Source of the DNA: G963668435 sp963668435
Lineage (GTDB): Bacteria; Latescibacterota; Latescibacteria; Latescibacterales; Latescibacteraceae
DNA: 64,000 nt
Direction of reading: 5' to 3'
NCBI GenBank assembly: GCA_963668435.2
Contig: CAXXSC010000008.1
Location: 868,001-932,000, forward strand
Notes under the pieces: generated by a model
Databases searched by the model: none
Told to the model about the DNA's origin: nothing
Seen by the model: the letters and a program-made list of their open reading frames with translations, nothing else
Made by a program: the position numbers and the translations under genes
Part shown: piece after piece, positions 43,733-53,098 of the stretch
Layout: the number at the start of each line of letters is the position of its first letter
How positions within the stretch are numbered: the stretch's first letter is position 1

Positions 43733-44812
43733 ATGAAAATCGGTATTCCAAAAGAAATAAAAGCACAGGAAAGCCGTGTGGCAGCTGTCCCGGCAGGTGT
43801 TCAGCAGCTTGTCAGCGACGGGCATACGGTAATGGTTGAAAAGAACGCCGGTATTGAATCAGGATTTTCGAACGAGGAGTATCAGGCTGTGGGCGCGGTG
43901 ATCATAGACTCCAACGAGGAGATCTTCGGCACAGCGGACATGATCGTTAAAGTCAAGGAGCCGCTCGAAGCTGAATACGGCCTGATCCGTCCCGGACAGA
44001 TCGTTTTCACGTACTTCCATTTCGCGGCATCGGAGAAACTCACCCGTGCCATGCAGAAAACGGAAGCGCTCTGTGTCGCCTACGAAACACTCGAACTCGC
44101 CGACGGTTCTCTGCCGCTTCTCATCCCCATGAGCGAAATAGCAGGCCGCATGGCACCCCAGTGCGGCGCAGCATCCCTTGAACGTCACCGCGGCGGCAGG
44201 GCTGTTCTTCTCGGCGGCGTTCCCGGCGTACAGCCAGCAAAAGTCACCGTCCTCGGCGGCGGCATCGCAGGAACACATGCGGCACTGATCGCGGCCGGCA
44301 TGGGCGCAGAAGTCAAAATACTCGACATCAACCTCCCACGGCTCAGGCGTCTTGCTGAATTCATGCCGAAAAATGTCACCACCATTCACTCGAACAGCCA
44401 CAGCATCTATGAAAACTGCGCGGCATCTGACCTCGTGATCGGCGCTGTCCTCATCCACGGCGCAGAGGCCCCGAAACTCATCACACGCGATCTTCTCAAA
44501 GAAATGCCCGAGGGCTCGGTATTCGTGGACATCTCGGTCGACCAGGGCGGCTGTGCGGAAACAACCCACGCAACGACACATCAGAACCCGACCTATGTCG
44601 AGGAGGGTGTGATTCACTACGCGGTCGCCAACATTCCCGGAGCGGTGGGCAGGACATCTACGTTCGCGCTGACCAACGCCACCATCGGTTATGCCCGTAA
44701 AATCGCGGCGATGGGCATGAAAACTGCCGACGCGCCCGAATTCGCCACCGCAATCAACATCAAGGACGGCGCCATTATCTACCCGGCACTTCGCGAACAG
44801 TTCGGCGCCTGA
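43733..44812 (+). CDS. ald: Alanine dehydrogenase
   Basis: A 359-residue Ald, near the usual ~370. The N-terminal MKIGIPKEIKAQESRVA and the catalytic Lys in VKVKEPL (about residue 74) and His in FTYFHFAASE (about residue 96) are present. The NAD-binding loop is VTVLGGGIAGTHAA (about residue 170). ISVDQGGCAETTHATTHQNP is highly characteristic of the family. It interconverts alanine and pyruvate plus ammonia with NAD(H) in the cytoplasm, for alanine catabolism. The Lrp gene directly upstream is the likely regulator. A terminator follows. Confidence 0.97.
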   Translation: MKIGIPKEIKAQESRVAAVPAGVQQLVSDGHTVMVEKNAGIESGFSNEEYQAVGAVIIDSNEEIFGTADMIVKVKEPLEAEYGLIRPGQIVFTYFHFAASEKLTRAMQKTEALCVAYETLELADGSLPLLIPMSEIAGRMAPQCGAASLERHRGGRAVLLGGVPGVQPAKVTVLGGGIAGTHAALIAAGMGAEVKILDINLPRLRRLAEFMPKNVTTIHSNSHSIYENCAASDLVIGAVLIHGAEAPKLITRDLLKEMPEGSVFVDISVDQGGCAETTHATTHQNPTYVEEGVIHYAVANIPGAVGRTSTFALTNATIGYARKIAAMGMKTADAPEFATAINIKDGAIIYPALREQFGA

Positions 44813-44849
44813 TCCGACATTGTCTGACAGGTGTTATTTTTATATAGAT

Positions 44850-44888
44850 AAAGGGACGACGGTGAAGCAGACGTCGTCCCTTTGCTTT
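44850..44888. terminator. Terminator between ald and the convergent fusion gene
   Basis: AAGGGACGAC (44851-44860) pairs with GTCGTCCCTT (44873-44882), followed by TGCTTTTC. Confidence 0.85.
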
Positions 44889-44908
44889 TCCCCCCGGCAT
44901 TAGCGCAT

Positions 44909-47900
44909 TCATTGCACTGGTTTAAGACGCTGCCCTTCCGCCTTATGATAAGCCGCCTCCTCCTTCATGTCCAGCCTGTCAAACGCGGCGCCGAGATTGA
45001 GATGCGCCTTGTAATACTCCTCATCGACTTTGAGCGCCTTTCGATACAAGCCGACAGCCTCCTCCACATTGCCTTTCATCATGGCCAGGTTGCCCAGGCT
45101 GTTCAGAGTGTTCAGATGGCTGGGATTGATCGCCATCTCTGCACGGAAAGCCTCAGCCGCATCGTCGTAACGTCCCTCGGAAAGCAGAACGACAGCGAGA
45201 TCATGATGTGCCAGCGGAAGTTGCGGGTGAAGCGCTATCAACTGCCGGTACCAGCGCTCTGCATCCTCCAGTGAACCGAGTTCATAACTGAGTTTTCCAA
45301 GCTGTTTCAAAAGATTTCCTTTGAAGGGGGTTTTGTCGATTCGTCCGCTGAGCCGTTCGATCTGCGCCCGTTTTGCGGCATCACGTATATCCCCCTTGGG
45401 AACAAACGAGAAATCCTCGATAAAGCGGCGTGAGCAATACGATACATAACATGATTTCAGACGTTGAAACTGCGGTTCGCTCAGCGTTTCGGTGTCGATA
45501 TAATCCTCGACATATTCGTGCATATCGTCGAAGGAAAGAATATACTCGATATAATCGAGACAGCGGTCGGTGTCGCTTTCGAGCTTTTCCATGACAGCGA
45601 GATATTTCTCCGAAATATGGTCCCGTCCCGCAAGAATATTGTCGATCTCGAACTCGCTTGCGTTCATAAGCCTCGGCGCGGAGAACTCGAGACGGGGCAT
45701 GCTGTCGCTGTTGAGCGGCCCCTCGCCGAACAGCCCCCCAAGATCATCACTGATGAACATGTTGTAGAAAACACGATGGTCGGAAATCGAAACCAATTCA
45801 GATTTTTGGGCATAAGCAAGATTCCCCATCGCCGATACGTCATTCAGCCCAGTACGGCCATCGAAACCGACAAGGAGGTAATCCGCGCCGTTACCGGTCT
45901 CGAACATGACAGCGCCGGGAAAGACCGCGGCAAAAGTCCGCCCTACCAGGGAGAAATTCTCCCAGTCAATCATATATGAGTGTATCCACTGGACATACAT
46001 GCCGCCCTCTTTGAGACGGCCTTTGGCGAGACTGAAAAACTCCTCCGTAAACAGGCTCGCCAGCCCGGCCATCCAGGGATTCGAGGGTTCCGAGATAATG
46101 ACATCGTAACGCTTGTCGCTCATTGTCAGGTGAGCGCGGCCGTCCTGGATGATGACATGCGTCCGGGGATCGTCGAGCACATCACCGTTCCAGCGCCTGA
46201 AAAAGTCCGAGGCCCTGACAACCTGTCGGTTTATGTCGACCACGTCGAGCTGTTTCACGGGGTAATGCAGTGTTTCACCGGCAGTGATTCCGCTGGCGAG
46301 CCCGATCACAAGAACATCGTCGGGCCTGGAGTGGCAAAGCATAGGGAGATGGGCAAGCATAGTCTCAGTGCACATATCCGGGCCGCCGTTGGAAGCGTCG
46401 GATTTTGCGCTGTTAAAAAGGCTCATCATCGGAAAACCGTCCGTGTCGAAACTCCGCTTGACTGTAGTGAAACCGCCGATACCGTCACCATAAAAAAGGA
46501 TATCGCCGGGGAAATAACCTCTCATGGCTTTCGCGCCAAAAAAGAAAGCATCGAACCAGCCGAGACCGAGACGGTCGGCATCGTCGAAAGAGCGCTGGTA
46601 TTTCCCTACTGCAAGGGCCTCTCGGTCCCAGCGCGGAAACGGCAACGCGAGCACTACACCTAATAACGCGATCGACCCGAATGTCATCACTGTCGTCCGC
46701 CTGCACGATCTGCGCAGATACAGGTACGCCACTGAAGCAGCCATCACGGCAAGCTGGAGCATAACAACAAAGCGAATGGCGTTTTCCTTGCCAAAGAGCG
46801 GAATCATGATAAAACCGGCCGCAAACGAGCCGGTCACAGCGCCCGCGGTGTTGAGCGCATAGGCAGAACCGACCGACTCGCCCGTTGTTCCACGCTGACG
46901 TGACAGGATTTCGATCACAAGGGGAAACGATGCGCCGAAAAAGAGCGCGGGGAATATCAGCATGACGAAGATGACAAGGCTTTCGCTTAGCATCAATAAT
47001 GAAAATCTGTCAGCGAGATAGTATATCAGTTTCCCGAAAAACACCTGGCTGTTTCCGAGCAGATGGCTCACTGCCAGGGCGGAAAAGGCGGCAAGCGCCT
47101 GGCTGACAAAAAGCAGCCTGAGGCAGTCTTTTGTTTTCGCCGCGAGCACCCCGAAAAACATACTGCCAAGCCCAAGCCCGGCAATAAAAGTAACCAGCAC
47201 GATTGTAAATGAATAGGTTGTGGGGCCGATAATAATTGACAGGAGCCGTGTCCAGATCACCTCGCATGACATGGAGGCGAAACCGGATACCGCGAAAATC
47301 AGGAGCGCGAGAAAAGCGACGCCGAAGGGGTAGAGTTTGTCGTCCTCTTCGGGGAGGGAATCGAGCAGAAAAGGATCATCAGCGGGAAACAGCGTTTCGT
47401 CTCTCGCAGCATAGTAGATAGAAACAGCGCCGACAAGTATGTTGGCGCTGACCGCGGCGGCAAGTGATCCCCAAAGCCCCCAGAAACGCAGGAGCCAGAA
47501 TCCGGTTATCAGCGCTCCGGCAGCCCCGCCAAGTGTATTGAGACCATACAGGAAACCGAGACGGTTACCGGCCCGGTCATGCCCGCTGACATAATAACGG
47601 CTGACCAGCGGCAATGTAGCACCCATGCAAAGTGCTGGAAAAAGAAAAAGAAGCGAACAGCCGAGAAGCGTCAAAACGGAATACAAAAGGAATGAGCCGT
47701 AAAGCCCCGAATACAGGACGGAAAAAAGCGGTTTCACCAGTTTTATCAAAAACGGAAGCAGCAATCCGTAGAGCCCGACAGCGATTTCGAGGATACCGTA
47801 ATAGCGGATCAGGCCGCCCGGTTCCCGCACACGGTCAGCCAGTTTCCCGGCCAAATATGCACCAAGGCCGAGACCGGTCATGAATACAGTCAGGATCGTG

Positions 47901-48058
47901 CTGACCGCAAACGGCGCCGCGCCTATAATAGCGGTGATAAGCCGTGTCCACAGTATCTCGTAAATCAGGCCTGTTATGCCGGAAATGAAGAAGAAAACCG
48001 GCAGCAATGTTTCGAGCGGCCGACTGTTTCCCGTTGTGCCTGCAAGCGCATTCGACAT
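44909..48058 (-). CDS. MFS-like membrane protein fused to a spermidine-synthase-like domain and TPRs
   Basis: A 1049-residue fusion. The start at 48058 (MSNALAG) follows GAGGGAG; the GTG at 48070 falls inside that site. Residues ~15-455 are 12-14 hydrophobic helices in two similar halves (GLIYEILWTRLITAIIGAAP and CEVIWTRLLSIIIGPTTYSF). Residues ~500-720 are a spermidine-synthase-like methyltransferase fold (DDVLVIGLASGITAGETLHY, DVVDINRQVV, RYDVIISEPSNPWMAGLASL). Residues ~930-1045 carry TPRs (LAHHDLAVVLLSEGRYDDAA, TLNSLGNLAMMKGNVEEAVG). Fusions of this type are widespread but poorly characterised. The Gx(A)SG loop suggests SAM-type ligand binding, though polyamine synthesis is not assured. 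Confidence 0.88.
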   Translation of the reverse strand: MSNALAGTTGNSRPLETLLPVFFFISGITGLIYEILWTRLITAIIGAAPFAVSTILTVFMTGLGLGAYLAGKLADRVREPGGLIRYYGILEIAVGLYGLLLPFLIKLVKPLFSVLYSGLYGSFLLYSVLTLLGCSLLFLFPALCMGATLPLVSRYYVSGHDRAGNRLGFLYGLNTLGGAAGALITGFWLLRFWGLWGSLAAAVSANILVGAVSIYYAARDETLFPADDPFLLDSLPEEDDKLYPFGVAFLALLIFAVSGFASMSCEVIWTRLLSIIIGPTTYSFTIVLVTFIAGLGLGSMFFGVLAAKTKDCLRLLFVSQALAAFSALAVSHLLGNSQVFFGKLIYYLADRFSLLMLSESLVIFVMLIFPALFFGASFPLVIEILSRQRGTTGESVGSAYALNTAGAVTGSFAAGFIMIPLFGKENAIRFVVMLQLAVMAASVAYLYLRRSCRRTTVMTFGSIALLGVVLALPFPRWDREALAVGKYQRSFDDADRLGLGWFDAFFFGAKAMRGYFPGDILFYGDGIGGFTTVKRSFDTDGFPMMSLFNSAKSDASNGGPDMCTETMLAHLPMLCHSRPDDVLVIGLASGITAGETLHYPVKQLDVVDINRQVVRASDFFRRWNGDVLDDPRTHVIIQDGRAHLTMSDKRYDVIISEPSNPWMAGLASLFTEEFFSLAKGRLKEGGMYVQWIHSYMIDWENFSLVGRTFAAVFPGAVMFETGNGADYLLVGFDGRTGLNDVSAMGNLAYAQKSELVSISDHRVFYNMFISDDLGGLFGEGPLNSDSMPRLEFSAPRLMNASEFEIDNILAGRDHISEKYLAVMEKLESDTDRCLDYIEYILSFDDMHEYVEDYIDTETLSEPQFQRLKSCYVSYCSRRFIEDFSFVPKGDIRDAAKRAQIERLSGRIDKTPFKGNLLKQLGKLSYELGSLEDAERWYRQLIALHPQLPLAHHDLAVVLLSEGRYDDAAEAFRAEMAINPSHLNTLNSLGNLAMMKGNVEEAVGLYRKALKVDEEYYKAHLNLGAAFDRLDMKEEAAYHKAEGQRLKPVQ

Positions 48059-48269
48059 GTTCTCCCTCACACATGGGAATGTCCCGGATGACTTTTCTTC
48101 ACAATAGCAAAGGACAGCGTGCGGATCAAGGTATTTCCTTGTTTTTGCACGGGAAGAAAGCTATGTTATTTCGGTGCGGCAAGCGGTCGGTATATAACGG
48201 AAGCCGTCTCGAAACATCATGGAAATTATCGTTCACGTTCATATCAGATATAGAGAGAAGGGGTTCACC

Positions 48270-49049
48270 ATGCATATGAGACCGAGCAATGTACTGAAAA
48301 AACTTCGTGCCGGTGAGGTAGTCCACAGTTTCAAACTGAACTACGCCGATCCGAGGATCGCCGAAACAGTCGCACTGATAGGTTTCGACTGTATCTGGGT
48401 CTGCCAGGAACATATCGGCAACGACTGGTCGGCGATAGAGAGCCAGATTTGGGCCGCAAAATGCCACGATGTCGACGTGGTCGTCAGGATCGCACGCGGG
48501 CCATACAGCGATTATATCATCCCCCTTGAAATGGACGCGACAGGCATCATGGTTCCCCATGTGATGAGTTTCGCCGATGCCGAGCACGTGGTAAGAACGA
48601 CACGTTTCCAGCCCATCGGACGGCGGCCGGTCGACGGCGGCAATGCCGATGCCCGTTTCTGCAATGTGCCGTTTACCGAGTACATTAAACAGGCGAATGA
48701 ACAGCGTTTTATTATTGTCCAGATCGAGGATCCTGAACCGCTCGACGAGATCGACGAGATCGCACAGCTCGAGGGTATCGACATGCTCTTTTTCGGCCCC
48801 GGCGATTTCAGCCACAGCATTGGCGCGCCCGGCGACTGGCAGAATCCACGGATCAAAGAGGCACGCAAGCTCGTTGTGGAAACAGCGAAAAAACATGGCA
48901 AGTTCGCCGGAACCACCGCTGATCTCACGACAATTCGCGAATATATGGACATGGGCTACCAGTTCCTCAACACCGGCGCGGATGTTCTCGGCATCAACGA
49001 ATACGGCAAGGCGCTCAAGGAAGGTTTCGACAAGATCTGCGGGCGCTGA
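48270..49049 (+). CDS. HpcH/HpaI-family aldolase (2-keto-3-deoxy-sugar-acid type)
   Basis: A 259-residue class II aldolase. The start at 48270 (MHMRPSN) follows AGAAGGGG; the upstream extension to 48219 is unsupported. Expected motifs: DCIWVCQEH (with the conserved acidic/His pair), VVVRIARGP with the phosphate/carboxylate-binding Arg, GIMVPHVMSFADAE, and IIVQIEDPEPLDEIDEIAQL carrying the metal-binding Glu. LFFGPGDFSHSIGAPG supplies the second ligand. Such enzymes cleave 2-keto-3-deoxy sugar acids to pyruvate and an aldehyde. The substrate is not certain (rhamnonate- or glucarate-type are possible). It fits with the sugar dehydrogenases in the window. Confidence 0.92.
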   Translation: MHMRPSNVLKKLRAGEVVHSFKLNYADPRIAETVALIGFDCIWVCQEHIGNDWSAIESQIWAAKCHDVDVVVRIARGPYSDYIIPLEMDATGIMVPHVMSFADAEHVVRTTRFQPIGRRPVDGGNADARFCNVPFTEYIKQANEQRFIIVQIEDPEPLDEIDEIAQLEGIDMLFFGPGDFSHSIGAPGDWQNPRIKEARKLVVETAKKHGKFAGTTADLTTIREYMDMGYQFLNTGADVLGINEYGKALKEGFDKICGR

Positions 49050-49162
49050 AAATAAGATGTTACGGCCATCTGGATCATTGCACAGAGGAAGCTTTGAGCG
49101 TATATTGCCAATCCGGCCGTTAAATGTACGGCGGATAGACATGATAATCGGGAGACAGCAGA

Positions 49163-50485
49163 ATGGATAGAAGCTTTCAGGAAAAAACAGACAAGCGCGA
49201 ATTGAAAATCGGCGTTATCGGCCTTGGCTATGTCGGTTTGCCGCTGGTGATGGCATTTGTCGACAAGGGATTCCCGGTCACCGGTTTCGATATTGATGTC
49301 AGCAAGATCGAAATGCTGAACAAGGGCCAGTCCTATCTCAAACATATCGACGACAGCGCGATCGCTGTTCTCAGGGACAGCACCCTGTTCGAGCCAATCA
49401 CCGATTTCGACCGTATCGGCGAGGTCGACATCATCATCATCTGCGTCCCGACACCTCTCACGGCCCACCGTGAGCCCGACCTCCGCTTTATCACCAAAAC
49501 AGCCGAGGCTATCGCGCCCCGCCTCAGGAAAGACCAGTTGGTCACTCTCGAGTCGACAACCTATCCCGGCACATCCGAAGAGGTGCTCCTCCCCATCCTC
49601 GAAACGAGCGGGCTTGTCTGCGGCAAAGATTTCCATCTCGCCTACTCGCCGGAACGCGAGGATCCGGGCAACGCGAATTTTTCGACCGCACAGATCCCCA
49701 AAGTCGTTGGCGGCCATACTGCCGAGGCCTGTGAGCGCGCCACATATCTTTTCGGACAGGTCATCGCCCAGGCAATCCCGGTATCGTCTCTCAAGACTGC
49801 AGAGGCAGTGAAACTCACCGAAAACATATTCCGCTCGATAAACATAGCTCTCGTGAATGAACTGAAAATGATCTACACGAAAATGGGCATCGATGTCTGG
49901 GAGGTTATCGACGCCGCAAAAACGAAACCGTTCGGCTATATGCCTTTCTATCCCGGCCCCGGTCTCGGCGGACACTGCATCCCGATCGATCCGTTCTACC
50001 TGACATGGAAAGCCCGCGAATTCGACACCCAGACCAAGTTTATCGAAATCGCAGGTGAGATCAACACCTCCATGCCGAATTATGTCGTGCAGGAACTGAT
50101 GAACGCCCTCAACGATAACGGCAAGGCGCTCAAGACCTCACGCATCCTCATTATCGGTCTCGCCTATAAGAAAGATGTCGGCGACTACCGCGAAAGCCCA
50201 TCCCTCAAGCTGCTCGAACTGCTTGAGGATAAGGTCGGCCGTGTGGATTTCCACGATCCGTTCATTCCGGAACTTGGTGACACCCGTGAATACAAGCGCT
50301 TTTCCGGCATGAAAAGTGTCGATTTGAATGCCGAATCAGTCGGCTCTTACGATGCCGTGCTGATCGCCACCGACCACAGCAATATCGATTATGCTGCGCT
50401 GGTCAGGGACGCACAGCTCGTGGTCGACACGAGGAACGCCACGAAAACGGTCACCGAGGGCCGCGAGAAAATATACAAGGCCTGA
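49163..50485 (+). CDS. Nucleotide-sugar dehydrogenase (UDP-N-acetylglucosamine 6-dehydrogenase, WbpA/TviB type)
   Basis: A 440-residue UDP-sugar dehydrogenase. The NAD loop is KIGVIGLGYVGLPLVMAF (residues ~15-33). KGQSYLKHI and LVTLESTTYPGTSEEVLLP are typical of the WbpA/TviB branch rather than UDP-glucose dehydrogenase. The catalytic Cys is in PGPGLGGHCIPIDPFYLTW (about residue 270). The C-terminal NAD-like domain has IGLAYKKDVGDYRESPSLKL. It oxidises C6 of a UDP-HexNAc to the uronate for surface polysaccharide. rmlC follows after 25 bp, so they form an operon for nucleotide-sugar precursors. Confidence 0.93.
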   Translation: MDRSFQEKTDKRELKIGVIGLGYVGLPLVMAFVDKGFPVTGFDIDVSKIEMLNKGQSYLKHIDDSAIAVLRDSTLFEPITDFDRIGEVDIIIICVPTPLTAHREPDLRFITKTAEAIAPRLRKDQLVTLESTTYPGTSEEVLLPILETSGLVCGKDFHLAYSPEREDPGNANFSTAQIPKVVGGHTAEACERATYLFGQVIAQAIPVSSLKTAEAVKLTENIFRSINIALVNELKMIYTKMGIDVWEVIDAAKTKPFGYMPFYPGPGLGGHCIPIDPFYLTWKAREFDTQTKFIEIAGEINTSMPNYVVQELMNALNDNGKALKTSRILIIGLAYKKDVGDYRESPSLKLLELLEDKVGRVDFHDPFIPELGDTREYKRFSGMKSVDLNAESVGSYDAVLIATDHSNIDYAALVRDAQLVVDTRNATKTVTEGREKIYKA

Positions 50486-50510
50486 CAGTCACAATGGAGA
50501 ATAAGGCGGC

Positions 50511-51071
50511 ATGAATACAGCGGCACTGAAAAAACTGAACGAACTCATCATCATTGAAACCGATATATTCAGCGACGAGCGCGGCACATTTCTCGAATCA
50601 CATCAACAGATGAAATACGAGGCCGGGGGGGTAGCCGCGTCATTCGTTCAGGACAACCTCGTGTATTCGAACGGCTCAGTACTGCGCGGCCTTCACTATC
50701 AGCTCGGCAGATCGCAGGCGAAACTGATCTATGTTGTCCAGGGCGCTATTTTCGATGTCGCGGTCGATGTCAGGAAAGGATCGCCGACATTCGGCGTGTG
50801 GGAAAGTGTGACACTCAGCGCTGAAAACCACCGTCAGCTTTTCATTCCCGAGGGTTTCGCCCACGGTTACTGTGTCCTGAGCGAAACAGCGGCCGTTGTC
50901 TACAAATGCAGTGACTATTATGCCCCGGCAGAAGAACGCGGCATCTGCTGGGACGATCCCTCGATTGCAGTCGACTGGCCTGTCTCCGAACCGGTAATAT
51001 CAGAACGGGACAGAAATCTGCCATATCTTGAATCCATTCCCGCGGCAGAACTGCCGGAATATTCCGGCTGA
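50511..51071 (+). CDS. rmlC: dTDP-4-dehydrorhamnose 3,5-epimerase
   Basis: A 186-residue RmlC, normal length. The catalytic His is in SVLRGLHYQ (about residue 63), the general acid Tyr in VVYKCSDYYAPAEERGICWD (about residue 130), and the cupin core QLFIPEGFAHGYCVLSE is conserved. It epimerises dTDP-4-keto-6-deoxyglucose at C3 and C5, the third step of dTDP-rhamnose synthesis. The partners rmlA, rmlB and rmlD are not in the window, so they must be elsewhere or this is a related epimerase for another deoxysugar. It is co-directional with the UDP-sugar dehydrogenase. Confidence 0.95.
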   Translation: MNTAALKKLNELIIIETDIFSDERGTFLESHQQMKYEAGGVAASFVQDNLVYSNGSVLRGLHYQLGRSQAKLIYVVQGAIFDVAVDVRKGSPTFGVWESVTLSAENHRQLFIPEGFAHGYCVLSETAAVVYKCSDYYAPAEERGICWDDPSIAVDWPVSEPVISERDRNLPYLESIPAAELPEYSG

Positions 51072-51091
51072 TCACGGAAGATGACATGCAC

Positions 51092-51125
51092 AAAAGAAGG
51101 ACGGCGTAACTGCCGTCCTTCTTTA
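51092..51125. terminator. Bidirectional hairpin terminator
   Basis: AAAGAAGGACGGC (51093-51105) pairs perfectly with GCCGTCCTTCTTT (51112-51124) around a six-base loop, between convergent rmlC and the cupin gene. Confidence 0.92.
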
Positions 51126-51146
51126 TATCAATCTGTTCGTTCGCGA

Positions 51147-51497
51147 TCAGTCACCACGGCCGAAATCATCTTCGAGACGCTCGATATCATCCTCGCCGAA
51201 ATAATCGCCGGTCTGAACCTCGATGAACGCCATCTCCTCGGTGCCGGGATTCATGATGCGGTGAACCGCTGTCCGCGGGATATCAACCGCATCACCGACT
51301 TTCACAGGAAATTCCTTGTCATCGAGAGTCATAATAGCCTCGCCTTTGATGACATACCAGTGCTCGGCGCGACGCTGATGGCGCTGAAGGCTCAGGCGTT
51401 TGCCAGGCTTAACGACAATTCGTTTCACTTTGTGGTCCGGCTCGTCGGACAGCACAGTGTAATGGCCCCAGGGGCGTTGGTCACCCATATCGCTCAT
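51147..51497 (-). CDS. Cupin protein, mannose-6-phosphate isomerase type II-like
   Basis: A 116-residue single-cupin protein. The start at 51497 (MSDMGDQRPWGHYTVL) has an AAGGCGG site; the frame runs up to 51632 but without support. It matches the stand-alone C-terminal domain of bifunctional ManC/phosphomannose isomerases: RPWGHYTVL, KRIVVKPGKRLSLQRHQRRA, EHWYVIKGEA and DIPRTAVHRIMNPG with the metal-binding His residues. It may isomerise mannose-6-phosphate for GDP-mannose synthesis or act as a sugar-phosphate sensor. It lies downstream of ino1 but is separated from it by a terminator. Confidence 0.88.
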   Translation of the reverse strand: MSDMGDQRPWGHYTVLSDEPDHKVKRIVVKPGKRLSLQRHQRRAEHWYVIKGEAIMTLDDKEFPVKVGDAVDIPRTAVHRIMNPGTEEMAFIEVQTGDYFGEDDIERLEDDFGRGD

Positions 51498-51633
51498 GTT
51501 GATATCCGCCTTTCGATACGTATAACAGGTCTGTTTTTTCAAATCGGTCTCGTTTGTGCCGACATAGATAATATACGAAAAAAAACTGTAATATGAAAGA
51601 AAGCACTGCCAGGATGCCAATGGCGAGGTCACT

Positions 51634-51673
51634 ATAAAAAAACCGTCCCGGGCAGCAAGACGGTCTTTTTTTA
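51634..51673 (-). terminator. Terminator of the inositol-3-phosphate synthase gene
   Basis: A-run plus ACCGTC (to ~51647) pairs with GACGGT (51659-51664) and the T run after it. On the minus strand it follows the stop codon at 51699. Confidence 0.75.
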
Positions 51674-51698
51674 TAACGAATATCTGATACGACGGTTG

Positions 51699-52856
51699 TC
51701 ACCCGGCTACAATTTTTTCCTCACCGGCAACGAAGTAGAGCATTTTCTCTTCATCGGGAATCCAACTGCCGTCGATAAAGGCCTCGGTCATATTGAACGC
51801 CTCGTCATCCGTGAACTGAAGCGGCGGATGTTTCATGAAAAAGGCCGACGGCGGGTAGAGCACGCCTCCCTCACCGCGGTCAAGCGCCAGTTTCGCACAG
51901 CGTATGGCATCGATCACGATACCGGCCGAGTTTGGCGAATCCTCGACGGAAAGCCTGAGTTCGATATTCATGGGAACATCGCCGAAAAGCCGTCCCTCCA
52001 TACGCAGGAAACAGACTTTATTGTCTTTCTGCCAGGCGACATAATCACTCGGGCCGATATGGATGTTTTCATCTGAAAGACGTTCGCTGGCGACTGACTG
52101 GACCGCCTCGGTCTTGGAGGTACGTTTTGATTTCAGGCGTTTCCTGTTGAGCATATTGAGGAAATCAGTGTTGCCGCCGGTGTTGAGCTGATAGGTCCTG
52201 TCGAGGACAACGCCGCGTTTCCGGAACAGGTCGGTGAGCACCCGATGGGTGATTGTCGCACCAAGCTGAGCTTTGATATCGTCACCGATAAGCGGAAGTT
52301 TCTTTTCCGCGAAACGGCGGGCCCAGGCGGGGTCACTGGCAATGAAAACCGGCATGCAGTTGACAAAACCGACATCGGCCTCGAGGGCGCATTCCGCATA
52401 GAAACGCACAGCCTCTTCCGAACCGACCGGAAGGTAGTTGACAAGCATATCGGCACCCGAATCTCGGAGAATTTGGACAACCTGCTCCTTCTCAGCCTCA
52501 GGCTGATCGGACAGCACAAAAGTATATTCGTCATCGTGTTCACACATATGATCTGCATATCCGTCGAGAATACGGCCCATATTGACAGTCACGCCGGAAA
52601 GTGGAACGTTCTCGCAAAAAACCGTCGTGCAGTTGGGATCCTGAAAGATTGCCTCGGAAACATCACGGCCAACTTTCCGCTTGTCGATATCGAATGCGGC
52701 TACAACGTCAATATCACCGGGAGCATACCCGCCGAGATTCCGATGCATCAATCCCGAAACCGTCCCCTGTTTATCACCGTCATAATAGTGGACACCCTGT
52801 AAAAGAGAACTTGCACAATTACCCACACCGGCAATCGCCAATTTGATCGATCCCAT
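51699..52856 (-). CDS. ino1: Inositol-3-phosphate synthase
   Basis: A 385-residue enzyme of the short bacterial/archaeal class. The start at 52856 (MGSIKLAIAGVGNCASSLLQ) has an AAGGA site. The NAD-binding segment is at residues 6-20. Family motifs are visible: DVVAAFDIDKRKVGRDVSEA, VNYLPVGSEEAVRFYAECAL, PLIGDDIKAQLGATITHRVL and YQLNTGGNTDFLNMLNRKR. The Lys residues in these last two form the active site. It converts glucose-6-phosphate to 1L-myo-inositol-1-phosphate, the first step to inositol, phosphatidylinositol or inositol-based solutes. No inositol monophosphatase or phosphatidylinositol synthase is in the window. Most bacteria lack this gene, so it is informative about lipid or solute chemistry. 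Confidence 0.93.
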   Translation of the reverse strand: MGSIKLAIAGVGNCASSLLQGVHYYDGDKQGTVSGLMHRNLGGYAPGDIDVVAAFDIDKRKVGRDVSEAIFQDPNCTTVFCENVPLSGVTVNMGRILDGYADHMCEHDDEYTFVLSDQPEAEKEQVVQILRDSGADMLVNYLPVGSEEAVRFYAECALEADVGFVNCMPVFIASDPAWARRFAEKKLPLIGDDIKAQLGATITHRVLTDLFRKRGVVLDRTYQLNTGGNTDFLNMLNRKRLKSKRTSKTEAVQSVASERLSDENIHIGPSDYVAWQKDNKVCFLRMEGRLFGDVPMNIELRLSVEDSPNSAGIVIDAIRCAKLALDRGEGGVLYPPSAFFMKHPPLQFTDDEAFNMTEAFIDGSWIPDEEKMLYFVAGEEKIVAG

Positions 52857-53098
52857 TACACTATCCTTCCATTGCTTCGGAGCCGTCACAACCCTTGGCC
52901 TCGAAAAAATTCAACAATACTGCCCTCTGACAAATCCTGGCCGATTAACATCCCAGGACTCACATTTTGTCAAGAAACAGATATATTAATAATAAAAAAG
53001 CCCGGAATTAACAATTTATTCTTATAATTAAAGGATTAAACATTATATTGTCAATACTTAGACGATGAAAAAACGATACTTATTTTCAGGAGCATCAT

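Noticed and set aside
48956..49975. 339-codon minus-strand frame over the aldolase and UDP-sugar dehydrogenase
   Set aside because: It spans two unrelated well-supported genes and the gap between them; no domain or ribosome-binding site.
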